A stretch of 39,175 nucleotides of DNA from Gammaproteobacteria bacterium (GCA_022360445.1 JAKSCV010000013.1:1-39175), one strand, 5' to 3'; shown: positions 26,045 through 34,680, counted from the stretch's first letter. Made by a program: numbers and translations. Notes: generated by a model not told the origin, from the letters alone.

Positions 26045-26536
26045 ATGTATTGTCCTTTTTGCTTAGGTCAGGACACTAAGGTTGTCGATTCCCGCCTGGC
26101 GGGAGAGGGTGTGCAAGTGCGTCGGAGGCGTCAGTGTCTATCTTGCCATGAGCGTTTTACGACATACGAGGTGGCTGAGTTAAGTCTGCCAAAAGTTGTT
26201 AAGTCTGACGAAACCCGAGAAGCCTTTTCCGAGAGTAAATTGCGCTCCGGCATCCAAAAATCACTTGAAAAAAGACCGGTCAGTGTTGAACAGATAGAAA
26301 GTGCCGTCAACCGAATAAAGCATCACATCATTGCCACGGGGGAGCGTGAGGTCAGTTCTTTGCTGATCGGCCAGTGGGTGATGGAAGAGTTACGCAAGTT
26401 GGATCATGTCGCTTATATTCGCTTTGCATCAATCTACCGCAGCTTTGAAGATGTGCACGCCTTTCGCGAAGTGATCGACACGCTGGAAAAAGAACCGCCG
26501 GTAGAAACGGCAAAAGATCAGTTGTCTTTGCTTTAG
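26045..26536 (+). CDS. nrdR: Transcriptional repressor NrdR
   Basis: Nucleotide-sensing repressor of ribonucleotide reductase genes. The 163 residues begin with a zinc ribbon whose ligands are C3, C6, C31 and C34 (CPFC and CLSC), with the basic run RRRRQ between the pairs. The ATP-cone domain follows at about 46-136 ([39 protein letters not shown] near 126-144). It is the first gene of the nrdR-ribD-ribE-ribBX-ribH-nusB cluster, the common proteobacterial order, with 17 bases to ribD. Confidence 0.96.
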   Translation: MYCPFCLGQDTKVVDSRLAGEGVQVRRRRQCLSCHERFTTYEVAELSLPKVVKSDETREAFSESKLRSGIQKSLEKRPVSVEQIESAVNRIKHHIIATGEREVSSLLIGQWVMEELRKLDHVAYIRFASIYRSFEDVHAFREVIDTLEKEPPVETAKDQLSLL

Positions 26537-26553
26537 TCCCGAAGATTCGATCA

Positions 26554-27654
26554 ATGCCTGCCCCAAGTGATGTACGCTACATGAAACAAGCTCTGGTACT
26601 GGCGGAAAGGGGACGTTATACCACGGACCCTAACCCTCGTGTCGGGTGTGTCATTGTGAAAGCGGGACGGGTGATTGGTTGCGGCTGGCATCAACGGGCC
26701 GGACAGCCTCATGCCGAAGTTAACGCCTTGAATACCTTGTCGGATTCCGCTGAAGATGCGACAGCCTATGTGACGTTAGAACCCTGTAGTCATTTTGGGC
26801 GGACACCACCTTGCTGTGATGCACTCATTGAATCTGGGGTTAGCCGCGTTGTGGTCGCGATGGAAGACCCAAATCCACAAGTCTCCGGGCAGGGAATACG
26901 GCGGCTTCGTGCAGCGGGTGTCCGTGTTGATATCGGTGTGTGTGAGGACCAGGCGCGTCAGCTCAACCGAGGTTTTATGAAACGCATGAGCGCACAGTTG
27001 CCTTGGGTCCGCGCCAAGGTCGGTATGACACTGGATGGCTGTACCGCCCTCTCCACTGGTGAGAGCAAATGGATTACCAGTGAAGCATCGCGGCACGATG
27101 TGCAGTTCTGGCGAGCACAAAGCAGCTGTATTGTCACCGGGGTCGATACAGTTTTGGTGGATGATCCGGGATTGAATGTCAGGCTCTCTCCGGCCGATCT
27201 TGGGCTAGAGGTCGGCCCTGTTCGCCAGCCGCTGCGCGTGGTGCTGGATACCCATGGTCGGCTCCAGAAAGCGGATCATTTCTTTCAGGCCGAAGGCGAT
27301 ATCTTGTTATTGACGTCCGTGCCTCATCATCCGATGAGTCATTATTGTGACGTTATGCAGATAGAACAAAATGGCCAGGGCCAATTATCACTGCCGCATG
27401 TTTTAAAGGGATTGGTTGATCGCGGCATGAATGATGTATTGATTGAGGCTGGATCGACGTTGACCGGGGCATTTTTATCCACAGGCTGCATAGATGAATT
27501 GGTATGTTACGTTGCACCTATTGTTTTTGGTCACTTAGGCCGCCATGCTTTCACCATGCCGGAGCTGCTCCGGATGACGGATCGGGTGGATATGGATCTG
27601 GTCGAAGTGACTCAAATAGGGGATGATGTTCGACTGATTTACAGGTTGAGGTAA
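26554..27654 (+). CDS. ribD: Bifunctional riboflavin deaminase/reductase RibD
   Basis: Two consecutive steps of riboflavin synthesis. The deaminase domain (about 5-130) has the zinc-site residues H53 and E55 (HAEVNAL) and C78 and C87 (PCSHFGRTPPC). The reductase domain (about 150-366) has KVGMTLDGCTAL near 152, the NADPH-site run SKWITSEASR near 170, and the family-typical VLIEAGSTLTGAFL near 307-320. The 366 residues match the bifunctional family. It is followed after five bases by ribE. Confidence 0.96.
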   Translation: MPAPSDVRYMKQALVLAERGRYTTDPNPRVGCVIVKAGRVIGCGWHQRAGQPHAEVNALNTLSDSAEDATAYVTLEPCSHFGRTPPCCDALIESGVSRVVVAMEDPNPQVSGQGIRRLRAAGVRVDIGVCEDQARQLNRGFMKRMSAQLPWVRAKVGMTLDGCTALSTGESKWITSEASRHDVQFWRAQSSCIVTGVDTVLVDDPGLNVRLSPADLGLEVGPVRQPLRVVLDTHGRLQKADHFFQAEGDILLLTSVPHHPMSHYCDVMQIEQNGQGQLSLPHVLKGLVDRGMNDVLIEAGSTLTGAFLSTGCIDELVCYVAPIVFGHLGRHAFTMPELLRMTDRVDMDLVEVTQIGDDVRLIYRLR

Positions 27655-27659
27655 CCACA

Positions 27660-28319
27660 ATGTTTACAGGTTTAGTTCAGGCGGTAGGCAAGATCCAGTC
27701 CATTGGTGACCGGGGTCGCGATAAATACATCCGCATCGATGTGGGAAATCTGTCCATGGAGGATGTTGGGTCAGGCGACAGCATTGCTGTAAATGGTGTT
27801 TGTCTAACTGCGTTGGATATTGATGCGCACAGTTTCGCAGCCGATGTTTCGGCTGAAACTATTGAGCATTCTATCTTTAAAAATCTTGGCGTTGGTGCTG
27901 CGGTTAACCTGGAAAAGTCATTGATGCCCTCCTCCAAATTGGGAGGACATTTTGTCAGTGGTCATGTGGATGGTGTGGGTGAAATTATTCAGCGCTATGC
28001 CGATGGGCGTTCAGAGCGTTTTGTGGTCCGAACACCGCCCGCCTTATCGAAGTACATTGCGCCCAAGGGTTCCATCTGTATCAGTGGCATTAGTCTGACC
28101 GTGAACGAAGTCAATCGAGACGCGTTTGGGGTTAACATTGTTCCGCATACCCTCAAAGAAACCATCCTTGGCGATTTGCATGTTGGCGACAAAGTTAACC
28201 TGGAAGTTGATATAATCGCCCGTTATCTTGAACAGTTGCTAAAGGGTGGACAGGGTGCAGATGGTGTCTCGGAAGCCTTGCTGGCAGACGCGGGTTTTAT
28301 TAAAAATAAAGTGAGATAA
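27660..28319 (+). CDS. ribE: Riboflavin synthase alpha chain
   Basis: Dismutates two molecules of 6,7-dimethyl-8-ribityllumazine to riboflavin. The 219 residues show the two tandem lumazine-binding barrels of the family: MFTGLVQAVGKI with SIAVNGVCLTA in the first half, and GGHFVSGHVDGVGEI with SICISGISLTVNEV in the second. The C-terminal helix region carries VDIIARYLEQLL. Some authors call this gene ribC. It lies between ribD and the ribBX fusion, consistent with one pathway operon. Confidence 0.95.
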   Translation: MFTGLVQAVGKIQSIGDRGRDKYIRIDVGNLSMEDVGSGDSIAVNGVCLTALDIDAHSFAADVSAETIEHSIFKNLGVGAAVNLEKSLMPSSKLGGHFVSGHVDGVGEIIQRYADGRSERFVVRTPPALSKYIAPKGSICISGISLTVNEVNRDAFGVNIVPHTLKETILGDLHVGDKVNLEVDIIARYLEQLLKGGQGADGVSEALLADAGFIKNKVR

Positions 28320-28418
28320 CCTTTCGTGACGCGAACGAAAAATGCGTGTGCGGATCGGTGTTTTCTGCGCCAAGGTTATGATTGATCAATTTGAACACGT
28401 CTCCAGGAGACCGGTATT

Positions 28419-29522
28419 TTGAAACTTAATTCGGTAGAAGAAATCGTCGAAGACATCCGCAAAGGAAAAATGGTCATCATTATGGACGATGAAAACCGGG
28501 AAAATGAGGGCGATCTTGTTATGGCCGCAACCCTCACGCGGCCCCAAGATATTAACTTTATGGCCACGCATGGGCGGGGACTGGTCTGTTTAACATTGTC
28601 GGCCGAGCGCTGTCGGCAATTACGCTTACCTTTAATGGTGAACGACAACAGTTCGTCTTTTTCCACAAACTTTACCGTTTCGATTGAAGCCGCTGAAGGC
28701 GTGACAACGGGTATTTCTGCGGCTGATCGGGCGAAAACGATTCAAGCCGCTGTTGCGCCGGAAGCCAAACCGGAAGATATCGTTCAGCCTGGTCATATTT
28801 TCCCGATTATGGCTCAAAAAGGAGGTGTATTAACGCGCGCTGGGCACACCGAAGCCGGTTGTGACCTGGCAAGGCTGGCGGGGTTGGAACCTGCGGCCAC
28901 GATTGTTGAAATTCTCAATGAAGATGGCACCATGGCCCGACGGCCAGACCTCGAAGTTTTTGCCAAAAAACACAATATTAAAATTGGTACCATTGAGGAT
29001 TTAATTCGCTTCCGTGTTCAGCATGAACGCTCGATTGAAGCGGTAACCGAGACACCATTCGAGACGCGCTATGGTACTTTTCAGTTGCATACCTATCGTG
29101 ATGCCACACACTCAGGGCTTCACATGGCGCTCGTGATGGGAGAGCCGAAGCCTGATAAAGCCTTTTTGGTGAGAGTGCACGTAGAAGACTTACTCTGTGA
29201 CACGCTGGGTGGCAAGTCCAATGGGCGTTGGCCATTAAATGATGCGATTAAACGCGTGGCTGAAAAAGGTGAAGGCTGCATTGTCCTTTTACGCCCCGCA
29301 ACGACGCAGGAAAGTTTGATCGGGCGCATCAAAAACTTTCAACAGCAGGTGCGCCCGCCTCAACCTCAGCCGTCTTCCCCTGAAGATATTCGTACCTTTG
29401 GCATCGGCGCGCAGATCTTATTGGATTTGGGTGTGCGAAAAATGTGTTTAATGAGTGCGCCAAAGCGATTTCATGCCCTGGGCGGGTTTGACTTGGAAGT
29501 TACAGATTACATGAGTGAATAA
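28419..29522 (+). CDS. ribB: DHBP synthase fused to a degenerate GTP cyclohydrolase II domain (RibBX type)
   Basis: The N-terminal domain (about 1-200) is 3,4-dihydroxy-2-butanone 4-phosphate synthase, with the acidic site DDENRENEGDL near 23-33 and RAGHTEAGCDLARLAG near 140-155. The C-terminal domain (about 205-367) has the fold of GTP cyclohydrolase II but lacks its three zinc cysteines: where genuine enzymes have C-x10-C-x-C, this one reads VHVEDLLCDTLGGKSNGRW. That matches the variant described as RibBX in proteobacteria, which has no cyclohydrolase activity, so a separate ribA must exist elsewhere. The TTG start at 28419 has AGGAG about ten bases upstream. I see no FMN riboswitch in the 99-base gap before it. 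Confidence 0.92.
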   Translation: MKLNSVEEIVEDIRKGKMVIIMDDENRENEGDLVMAATLTRPQDINFMATHGRGLVCLTLSAERCRQLRLPLMVNDNSSSFSTNFTVSIEAAEGVTTGISAADRAKTIQAAVAPEAKPEDIVQPGHIFPIMAQKGGVLTRAGHTEAGCDLARLAGLEPAATIVEILNEDGTMARRPDLEVFAKKHNIKIGTIEDLIRFRVQHERSIEAVTETPFETRYGTFQLHTYRDATHSGLHMALVMGEPKPDKAFLVRVHVEDLLCDTLGGKSNGRWPLNDAIKRVAEKGEGCIVLLRPATTQESLIGRIKNFQQQVRPPQPQPSSPEDIRTFGIGAQILLDLGVRKMCLMSAPKRFHALGGFDLEVTDYMSE

Positions 29523-29580
29523 GCAAACTTATGCTGTGGCGCATCAGCAATTACAAAACTAACAGTGAATGAGACAATTT

Positions 29581-30051
29581 ATGACAAATATACGTTCGAT
29601 TTCGGGAGAACTGTCTGCCAGCGGCGCAAAGGTGGCGATAGCGGTTGGCCGGTTCAATGGGTTTATTGTGGAAAGCCTGCTGGATGGCGCGATTGATGCC
29701 TTGGAGCGCAGTGGTGTTAAATCCAGCGACATAGTGGTGATTCGTGCGCCGGGTGCATTTGAGCTACCACTGGTAGCTGATAAGCTGGCGGCGAGTGGCG
29801 ACTACGACGCCGTGATTGTCCTTGGCGCCGTGATCCGCGGCTCCACCCCACACTTTGACTATGTTGCCGGAGAATGCGCCAAAGGGATTGCCAATATTGC
29901 CTTGAAGCACGGCCTACCGATCGTATTTGGTGTGTTAACCACAGACACGATTGAACAGGCGATCGAACGCGCCGGCACCAAAGCAGGTAACAAAGGCGCA
30001 GAAGCGGCGCTCACCGCGATCGAGATGATCAACTTATTGGATAAACTTTAA
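29581..30051 (+). CDS. ribH: 6,7-dimethyl-8-ribityllumazine synthase
   Basis: Penultimate riboflavin step, condensing the ribityl-pyrimidine with dihydroxybutanone phosphate, usually as an icosahedral or pentameric assembly. About 156 residues, with the phosphate/substrate motifs VGRFNGF near 22-28, RAPGAFELP near 57-65 and [18 protein letters not shown] near 84-101, plus the C-terminal [23 protein letters not shown] 29581 is preferred to an in-frame ATG at 29569 by alignment of the N-terminus; neither has a strong ribosome site. Confidence 0.95.
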   Translation: MTNIRSISGELSASGAKVAIAVGRFNGFIVESLLDGAIDALERSGVKSSDIVVIRAPGAFELPLVADKLAASGDYDAVIVLGAVIRGSTPHFDYVAGECAKGIANIALKHGLPIVFGVLTTDTIEQAIERAGTKAGNKGAEAALTAIEMINLLDKL

Positions 30052-30063
30052 AGGCCACACCCT

Positions 30064-30555
30064 GTGGATGATGCTGATGAAAAACGATCACTCCTACGAG
30101 GCCGAAAGCATGCCCGGCGAAAAGCGGTGCAGGCACTCTATCAATGGCATATGAACGCATTGATGGGGGAGGAGCCTCCTACGGACCAGTTCGTTAACGA
30201 TTTTCTGAGTTACCAGGATATGGGTAACGCAGACAATGACTACTTCTGCGAACTGGTGAAAGGCGCCTTAAAACACCGCCGTCGAATCGACAGTTTACTG
30301 GCTGATCAGATGATTCGGGATACGGAACAGGTTGATGCGGTTGAACTGGCGATTCTGCAACTCGCAACCTACGAGCTGATTGACCGCATCGATGTGCCGT
30401 TTAGAGTGGCAATCAATGAAGCTGTTGAGCTGGCAAAAACATACGGTGCTGATCAGGGGCATAAATTTGTTAATGGGATTCTTGACAAGCTGGCACAGGA
30501 TTTAAGAGCCGTGGAGCGTCAGGCTGGTCGCGCACCGTCTCATGAGCCGAAGTGA
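30064..30555 (+). CDS. nusB: Transcription antitermination factor NusB
   Basis: RNA-binding all-helical protein that, with NusE (S10), binds boxA RNA in rRNA leaders. The 163 residues include the N-terminal arginine-rich RNA face RKHARRKAVQALYQW near 14-28, VDAVELAILQLATYEL near 92-107, and the conserved C-terminal RVAINEAVELAKTYG with KFVNGILDKLA. The start is GTG with AAAGG about nine bases upstream. It follows ribH by 12 bases and overlaps thiL by 14. Confidence 0.95.
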   Translation: MDDADEKRSLLRGRKHARRKAVQALYQWHMNALMGEEPPTDQFVNDFLSYQDMGNADNDYFCELVKGALKHRRRIDSLLADQMIRDTEQVDAVELAILQLATYELIDRIDVPFRVAINEAVELAKTYGADQGHKFVNGILDKLAQDLRAVERQAGRAPSHEPK

Positions 30556-31534
30556 GTTTGATCTGATTCAAGCCCACTTCATGCGTGCGGTGAAAAATCG
30601 TGATGATGTTGTATTGGGGATTGGCGATGATGGTGCGGCACTCAAATATTCCGAAAAGCAAGACTTGATTGTCTCCATCGACACGCTGGTGGCCGGTGTA
30701 CACTTTCCGGAACCCACAGTCCCCCAAGACATTGCTCATAAAGCGCTGGCGGTTAACTTGAGTGATCTGGCTGCAATGGGGGCGACTCCGGCCTGGGTCA
30801 CATTATCGTTGACCTTGCCAAACGCCGATGAGGCCTGGGTGTCGGATTTTTGCACAGGCTTTTTCGCCTTGGCTGATCAGCACCGGGTGCAGCTCGTGGG
30901 GGGTGATACAACCCGAGGGCCGCTGTCAGTCACCGTGCAGGCACACGGGTTTGTGCCTACGGGTCAGGCATTGCGACGAGATGGCGCGTATGCAGGCGAT
31001 CTCATTTTTGTGACTGGCGAATTAGGTCTCGGCGGGTGGGGGCTCGCCGCAGTCACGCAAAAGCTGGCTCCTGAATATCAGAGGCTCGATCATACACGTG
31101 CGATTGTGCACCTTAATCGACCAGAACCCAGGTTGGCAGTCGGCGAGCAGCTCCGGGGAATGGCCAGCGCGTGTATTGACCTGTCAGATGGTCTGGCAGG
31201 TGATCTTCGACATATTCTGGAACGCAGCCAGGTAGGTGCCGTGATTGATGCTGAGCAAATTCCGCTTCCAGGCATGTACTGCCTGCAGGGTGATCGCCAG
31301 CAAGCACTGGAGTACGCGCTCTTTGCGGGGGATGACTATGAACTGTGTTTTACCGTATCCCAGGAAAAGCTCGGGCAATTATCGCCGGACCATTGGTTGT
31401 TTTCCGCCTGCTGGCCCATAGGCAAAATTACAGATGAACCGGGATTGCGTATAAAGACGTATGATTCACACGGCTGCAGTAATATTCATACGCTCGCGCG
31501 GTCAGGGTACACACACTTCGATTCAGCGGATTGA
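30542..31534 (+). CDS. thiL: Thiamine-monophosphate kinase
   Basis: Phosphorylates thiamine monophosphate to the active cofactor thiamine diphosphate. The 330 residues carry the PurM/ThiL-fold motifs in order: GIGDDGA near 26-32, DTLVAGVHF near 46-54, NLSDLAAMGA near 72-81, VGGDTTRGPLS near 118-128, DLSDGLAGDL near 216-225 and AGDDYEL near 262-268. Its ATG lies inside the end of nusB, so translation is probably coupled. The nusB-thiL-pgpA order is standard in gammaproteobacteria. Confidence 0.96.
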   Translation: MSRSEFDLIQAHFMRAVKNRDDVVLGIGDDGAALKYSEKQDLIVSIDTLVAGVHFPEPTVPQDIAHKALAVNLSDLAAMGATPAWVTLSLTLPNADEAWVSDFCTGFFALADQHRVQLVGGDTTRGPLSVTVQAHGFVPTGQALRRDGAYAGDLIFVTGELGLGGWGLAAVTQKLAPEYQRLDHTRAIVHLNRPEPRLAVGEQLRGMASACIDLSDGLAGDLRHILERSQVGAVIDAEQIPLPGMYCLQGDRQQALEYALFAGDDYELCFTVSQEKLGQLSPDHWLFSACWPIGKITDEPGLRIKTYDSHGCSNIHTLARSGYTHFDSAD

Positions 31535-31545
31535 TATATCCGTCT

Positions 31546-31553
31546 GAGGAGGG
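31546..31553 (+). promoter_or_regulatory. Strong Shine-Dalgarno of pgpA with no AUG/GUG/UUG behind it
   Basis: GAGGAGGG here is the best ribosome-binding sequence near the pgpA start, yet the next in-frame codon at a workable distance is ATC at 31557 (four bases after AGGAGG). The nearest standard start, TTG at 31602, is about 50 bases away and has no ribosome site. Confidence 0.65.
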
Positions 31554-31556
31554 CCT

Positions 31557-32042
31557 ATCAAACTAGGAATCGACAATTTATTTTCACCGCCTGTCAACTT
31601 CTTGGGATTAGGACTGGGGTCAGGCCTTTCGCCATGGATGCCCGGCACGATGGGCACGGTAGCGGCAATTGCGCCTTATCTTGCATTGCAATCGTTGCCG
31701 TTTTGGCTTTATCTCAGCTTCGTATTGGCTGCCGCTCTGGTGGGCATTGTGATCTGTGGTGCAACAGCCGATGCCTTGGGCGTACATGATCATGGTGCCA
31801 TTGTCTGGGATGAGTTTGTAGGCTTTTGGGTGACCATGATTGCCGCACCGACCGGCTGGCAATGGATTGTGGCCGGGTTTTTATTGTTTCGTTTTTTTGA
31901 CATCGTGAAACCCTGGCCAATCCGCTGGCTTGATGAGCACGTTGGTGGTGGCGTCGGGATTATGCTGGATGACCTGATCGCCGGCATCATGGCACTTGTT
32001 TGCCTCCAGTGCACGCACTATGCGCTCAGTCGGCTGGTTTGA
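31557..32042 (+). CDS. pgpA: Phosphatidylglycerophosphatase A, start codon anomalous
   Basis: Inner-membrane phosphatase converting phosphatidylglycerophosphate to phosphatidylglycerol. Motifs: GLGSGLSPWMPGTMGT, HDHGAIVWDEFVGFW, DIVKPWPIRW and GGVGIMLDDLIAGIMA, plus three to four membrane helices. Conventional callers would begin at TTG 31602 (146 residues). The frame is open back to the TGA at 31545, and the extra residues KLGIDNLFSPPVNFLG resemble the N-terminal part present in E. coli PgpA. I therefore begin at ATC 31557 (161 residues), placed behind a strong Shine-Dalgarno. The codon may be a real non-AUG start or an ATG read as ATC. The family is certain, the start is not. Confidence 0.85.
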   Translation: MKLGIDNLFSPPVNFLGLGLGSGLSPWMPGTMGTVAAIAPYLALQSLPFWLYLSFVLAAALVGIVICGATADALGVHDHGAIVWDEFVGFWVTMIAAPTGWQWIVAGFLLFRFFDIVKPWPIRWLDEHVGGGVGIMLDDLIAGIMALVCLQCTHYALSRLV

Positions 32043-32060
32043 CTTAATCAGAGGTTCCTT

Positions 32061-32555
32061 ATGAAAACGAATAGGCCAACGATGCTTGTTTGGGTCTTAG
32101 GGGCGTTATTTTTACTGCTTTCCGGTTGTGGTTCTGCACCAGAGAAGGCCCAGAGTCAACAAGAGCAATCAGCTCGTGTGGTGACCTCATTGCATTTGCT
32201 TGAGCATCATCAGGCGTGGCAGGGCGTGCCATATCAACTGGGAGGTATGAGCCGTCAAGGGGTCGATTGCTCAGGCTTTGTCTATTTAACCTACAGGGAT
32301 CTGTTTGGTGTGGTCTTGCCTCGTACGACGCTGGAACAGTCGAAAGTGGGCCCCAAGGCCAGCCGAGGTGCCCTGGCTCCCGGTGATCTGGTTTTTTTTC
32401 GGACCGGTCGGCGGTTACGGCATGTTGGGATTGTTATTGACCAACAACGGTTCTTGCATGCCTCAACACGTCGGGGTGTGATGATTTCAAACCTGGATGA
32501 TCGTTACTGGTCGGCTCGATTTTGGAAAGCCACACGCCCGCTTGTCAGCCACTAG
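32061..32555 (+). CDS. NlpC/P60 family lipoprotein (cell-wall endopeptidase)
   Basis: Outer- or inner-membrane lipoprotein with a cysteine-peptidase domain that cuts peptidoglycan peptide cross-bridges. The 164 residues have a lipobox LLLSGC with lipidated C23, then a short linker and the NlpC/P60 domain. The nucleophile is C70 (GVDCSGFVYL), the catalytic histidine H121 (LRHVGIVI), and the third polar residue H133 (FLHAS). It resembles the Spr/MepS and YafL type in size. GAGGTTCC lies just before the ATG, and it follows pgpA by 18 bases. It converges on the ligase gene at 32586. Confidence 0.92.
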   Translation: MKTNRPTMLVWVLGALFLLLSGCGSAPEKAQSQQEQSARVVTSLHLLEHHQAWQGVPYQLGGMSRQGVDCSGFVYLTYRDLFGVVLPRTTLEQSKVGPKASRGALAPGDLVFFRTGRRLRHVGIVIDQQRFLHASTRRGVMISNLDDRYWSARFWKATRPLVSH

Positions 32556-32560
32556 CGGGC
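32536..32560 (+). terminator. GC-rich hairpin at the end of the NlpC/P60 gene
   Basis: GCCCGCT (32536-32542) and AGCGGGC (32554-32560) form a perfect seven-base stem around an eleven-base loop spanning the stop codon. There is no T-run on either strand, so it may stabilise a transcript end rather than act as an intrinsic terminator. Confidence 0.3.
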
Positions 32561-32585
32561 ATTGGGAAGCAGGTGCACGTCTAGG

Positions 32586-34199
32586 TCAGGCTGACGTTTG
32601 GCGTTTTATGGGGTTCACTGTCAACTCACCACACCGATGCTGATCGATTAACGTCCGTTTTAACACTTTCCCGCTGGCCGTGAGCGGAAAGGCCTCCACA
32701 CGCGCGAAATATTCCGGCATATCGTATTTAGACAAACCTTCTCGACGGAGGTGTTCCAACAAGTCATTGACGGTGACCTGGCCGATAATAGCGATGCCGA
32801 TTTTTTCACCAAGGCGGTTATCCGGCACTGGGAAAACCGCTGCTTTTTCGACAGCTGGATGCCTGAGCGCGACGGCTTCAATGGGGGCAGGGTGGATGTT
32901 GTGACCGCCTCGGATAATCAGGTCTTTGATTCGGCCTTTGATCGTCAGATTGCCCACTTCATCCAGGGAACCAAGGTCTCCGGACATAAACCAGCCATCC
33001 TGATTAAAGCTGCTTTCGGTCGCTGATTGGTTATCAAAATAACCGAGCATCAGTGCGGCACCCCGCCCGGCAATGTGTCCGGTTTCCCCGGTCTTGAGGT
33101 ATCGGCTTGGGTTGTCAGAGTCTAGTATGCATACGTCATAAGCCGGACCACCCCGGCCACAGGTGCCGACAATGATCTCGAAGGAATCATCCGGGAACGT
33201 GTACTGGTGGGATGAGTTTTCTGTCATGCCGTAAACATTTTGTGGAGTAATCCCCTGTTTGGTAAATGCTTCCGCGACGCTGGGCGGGATCGGTGATCCG
33301 GCTAAATAAAATACGGAAACGTTCCCCAGTCTCGGCAGGTTTTGGCGGGCTTGTTCTGCAAGAATATCCATGGCATGCGTTGGAACGCCGAGCACATAAG
33401 TTGCGCCTGTTTGTACAATCCAGTCGAGCGCATGCATATTCGGTGGCGGGTGGTTGGTGATAAAGACGCCGCCACAAACCAGCCACTCGGATGCGGCGAC
33501 CCAGGCGATGTGGTGGGACAACGGGCTGAGCGTCAGAATCCGCGTCTGTGTATCAAACCCCCAGACCTCAACCAGTTTACGTACGCTGGAAAGCAAGGTA
33601 TTGGCCGAATGCATAACACCTTTGGGCTTCCCGGTGGTCCCTGAGGTGAAGGCCAGGTAAGTAACATGGTCAGGCGTTTTACTCGGCGGGTGGTTGGGTT
33701 TTTTCACCGGCTCGGGGAGCGTGTCGGGTTCATAGATGACTTTAAGCGACGGCACCTGCTCCAAGAGGCTTTGCGTATTGACGGCATCCGGATCAGCCCC
33801 CCAGTCGGGTTCAGTGATGAATGCTTTGGTATTTAAACGGTTTAAGCGTTCAATAATTTCTGCCCAAGTATGGGATTTATGCAGGGAAGGGTTGCAAACA
33901 AGGCCTTCCCTGGAGCATGCGAGCAGGGCAATTACGGGGGTGATGCAATCAGACATCCAGATGGAGACTCTGTCTCCTCCACGGAGCCCTTTTCCGATCA
34001 AGTCCAGTGCGAGCGAGTCTGCATGATCGATGACTTCTTGCCACGTCAGCTTGGTAAAGCCGTCCTGCAATGCGAGTGCATGGGGTCTTGCCGTTGTGTG
34101 CTTGAGGGCTAAATCATAAAAGGTTTCGTCAAACCAGAGTTTATCCTGGTAATACTTTTGAGCTTGAGCCGGAGTATGCAAAGTTAAAAAAGGTCTCAT
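32586..34199 (-). CDS. AMP-forming acyl-CoA ligase-like enzyme (ligase 1)
   Basis: ANL-superfamily enzyme of 537 residues that would activate a carboxylic acid as acyl-AMP and pass it to CoA. The large N-terminal domain has the phosphate loop FTSGTTGKPKGVMH near 188-201, the acid-site region LSPLSHHIAWVAASEW near 226-241, and the A5 motif VYGMTEN near 320. The hinge region has GWFMSGDLG near 405 and the next core motif GRIKDLIIRGGHNI near 423. The C-terminal lysine motif is LTASGKVLKRTL near 510. Overall it resembles cyclohexanecarboxylate/medium-chain ligases, but the acid is not readable. ATG 34199 has GGGAGG seven bases upstream. An eight-base inverted repeat lies in its leader at 34230-34250. 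Confidence 0.9.
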   Translation of the reverse strand: MRPFLTLHTPAQAQKYYQDKLWFDETFYDLALKHTTARPHALALQDGFTKLTWQEVIDHADSLALDLIGKGLRGGDRVSIWMSDCITPVIALLACSREGLVCNPSLHKSHTWAEIIERLNRLNTKAFITEPDWGADPDAVNTQSLLEQVPSLKVIYEPDTLPEPVKKPNHPPSKTPDHVTYLAFTSGTTGKPKGVMHSANTLLSSVRKLVEVWGFDTQTRILTLSPLSHHIAWVAASEWLVCGGVFITNHPPPNMHALDWIVQTGATYVLGVPTHAMDILAEQARQNLPRLGNVSVFYLAGSPIPPSVAEAFTKQGITPQNVYGMTENSSHQYTFPDDSFEIIVGTCGRGGPAYDVCILDSDNPSRYLKTGETGHIAGRGAALMLGYFDNQSATESSFNQDGWFMSGDLGSLDEVGNLTIKGRIKDLIIRGGHNIHPAPIEAVALRHPAVEKAAVFPVPDNRLGEKIGIAIIGQVTVNDLLEHLRREGLSKYDMPEYFARVEAFPLTASGKVLKRTLIDQHRCGELTVNPIKRQTSA

Positions 34200-34229
34200 G
34201 AAACCGCCTCCCGTGTTGTCTAGGTTGTT

Positions 34230-34250
34230 GTTTCTGAGTCAATCAGAAAC
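34230..34250 (-). promoter_or_regulatory. Inverted repeat in the leader of ligase 1
   Basis: GTTTCTGA, five bases, TCAGAAAC: a perfect eight-base inverted repeat about 30 bases upstream of the ligase 1 start. It has no T-run, and its position would suit an operator for a fatty-acid-type regulator or a leader hairpin. No regulator gene is adjacent. A second, looser repeat (TGGCCGCT with AGCGGCCA) lies at about 34326-34364, between this site and yciI. Confidence 0.4.
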
Positions 34251-34380
34251 CTGTGGTTGAGAGCGTTTTTTCTGCGACCAATTTATGTTGAATTCATGTC
34301 CATGAGCTTCCTACCATCCGGGTTATGGCCGCTTTGATTTGTTGTCCGTTATGTGCAGCGGCCAGTGATTTTATCTGCCG

Positions 34381-34680
34381 TTAAGGCAGGACTTTTTTAA
34401 ATGGTTTTACAGTGGTTTTAGCATAAACACCAGCGGTGATGTAAGGGTCTTTGCTTGCCCACTCTTCAGCGGCTTCTAGCGATGGGAACTCAGCAATCAC
34501 CAGGCTGCCTGTAAATCCGCTCTCACCCGGTTCAAGGCTGTCAATGGCTGGGTGGGGACCTGCAACGAAAAGACGATTTTCACTTTTCAGTGTTGCCAGT
34601 CTCTCGAGATGTTTTGGGCGGGCGCTGAGTCGTTTTTCCAGGCTGTTTTCAATATCTTCGCTGAGGATGGCGTAGAGCAT
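34381..34680 (-). CDS. yciI: YciI family protein
   Basis: A 99-residue small enzyme-like protein with a ferredoxin-like fold. It has the family-conserved histidine H24 ([11 protein letters not shown]) and the pattern [10 protein letters not shown] near 36-45, then [20 protein letters not shown] near 59-78 and DPYITAGVY. Biochemical function in most organisms is unknown; a few relatives act as dehalogenase-like or muconolactone-isomerase-like enzymes. It lies 12 bases after yciB on the same strand, the common arrangement, so the two are probably co-transcribed. Confidence 0.9.
   Translation of the reverse strand: MLYAILSEDIENSLEKRLSARPKHLERLATLKSENRLFVAGPHPAIDSLEPGESGFTGSLVIAEFPSLEAAEEWASKDPYITAGVYAKTTVKPFKKVLP

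Noticed and set aside
28320-28418. Possible FMN riboswitch before ribBX
   Set aside because: The gap is under 100 bases and lacks the conserved six-stem core elements; only a short TTTCGT/ACGAAA hairpin near its start is seen.
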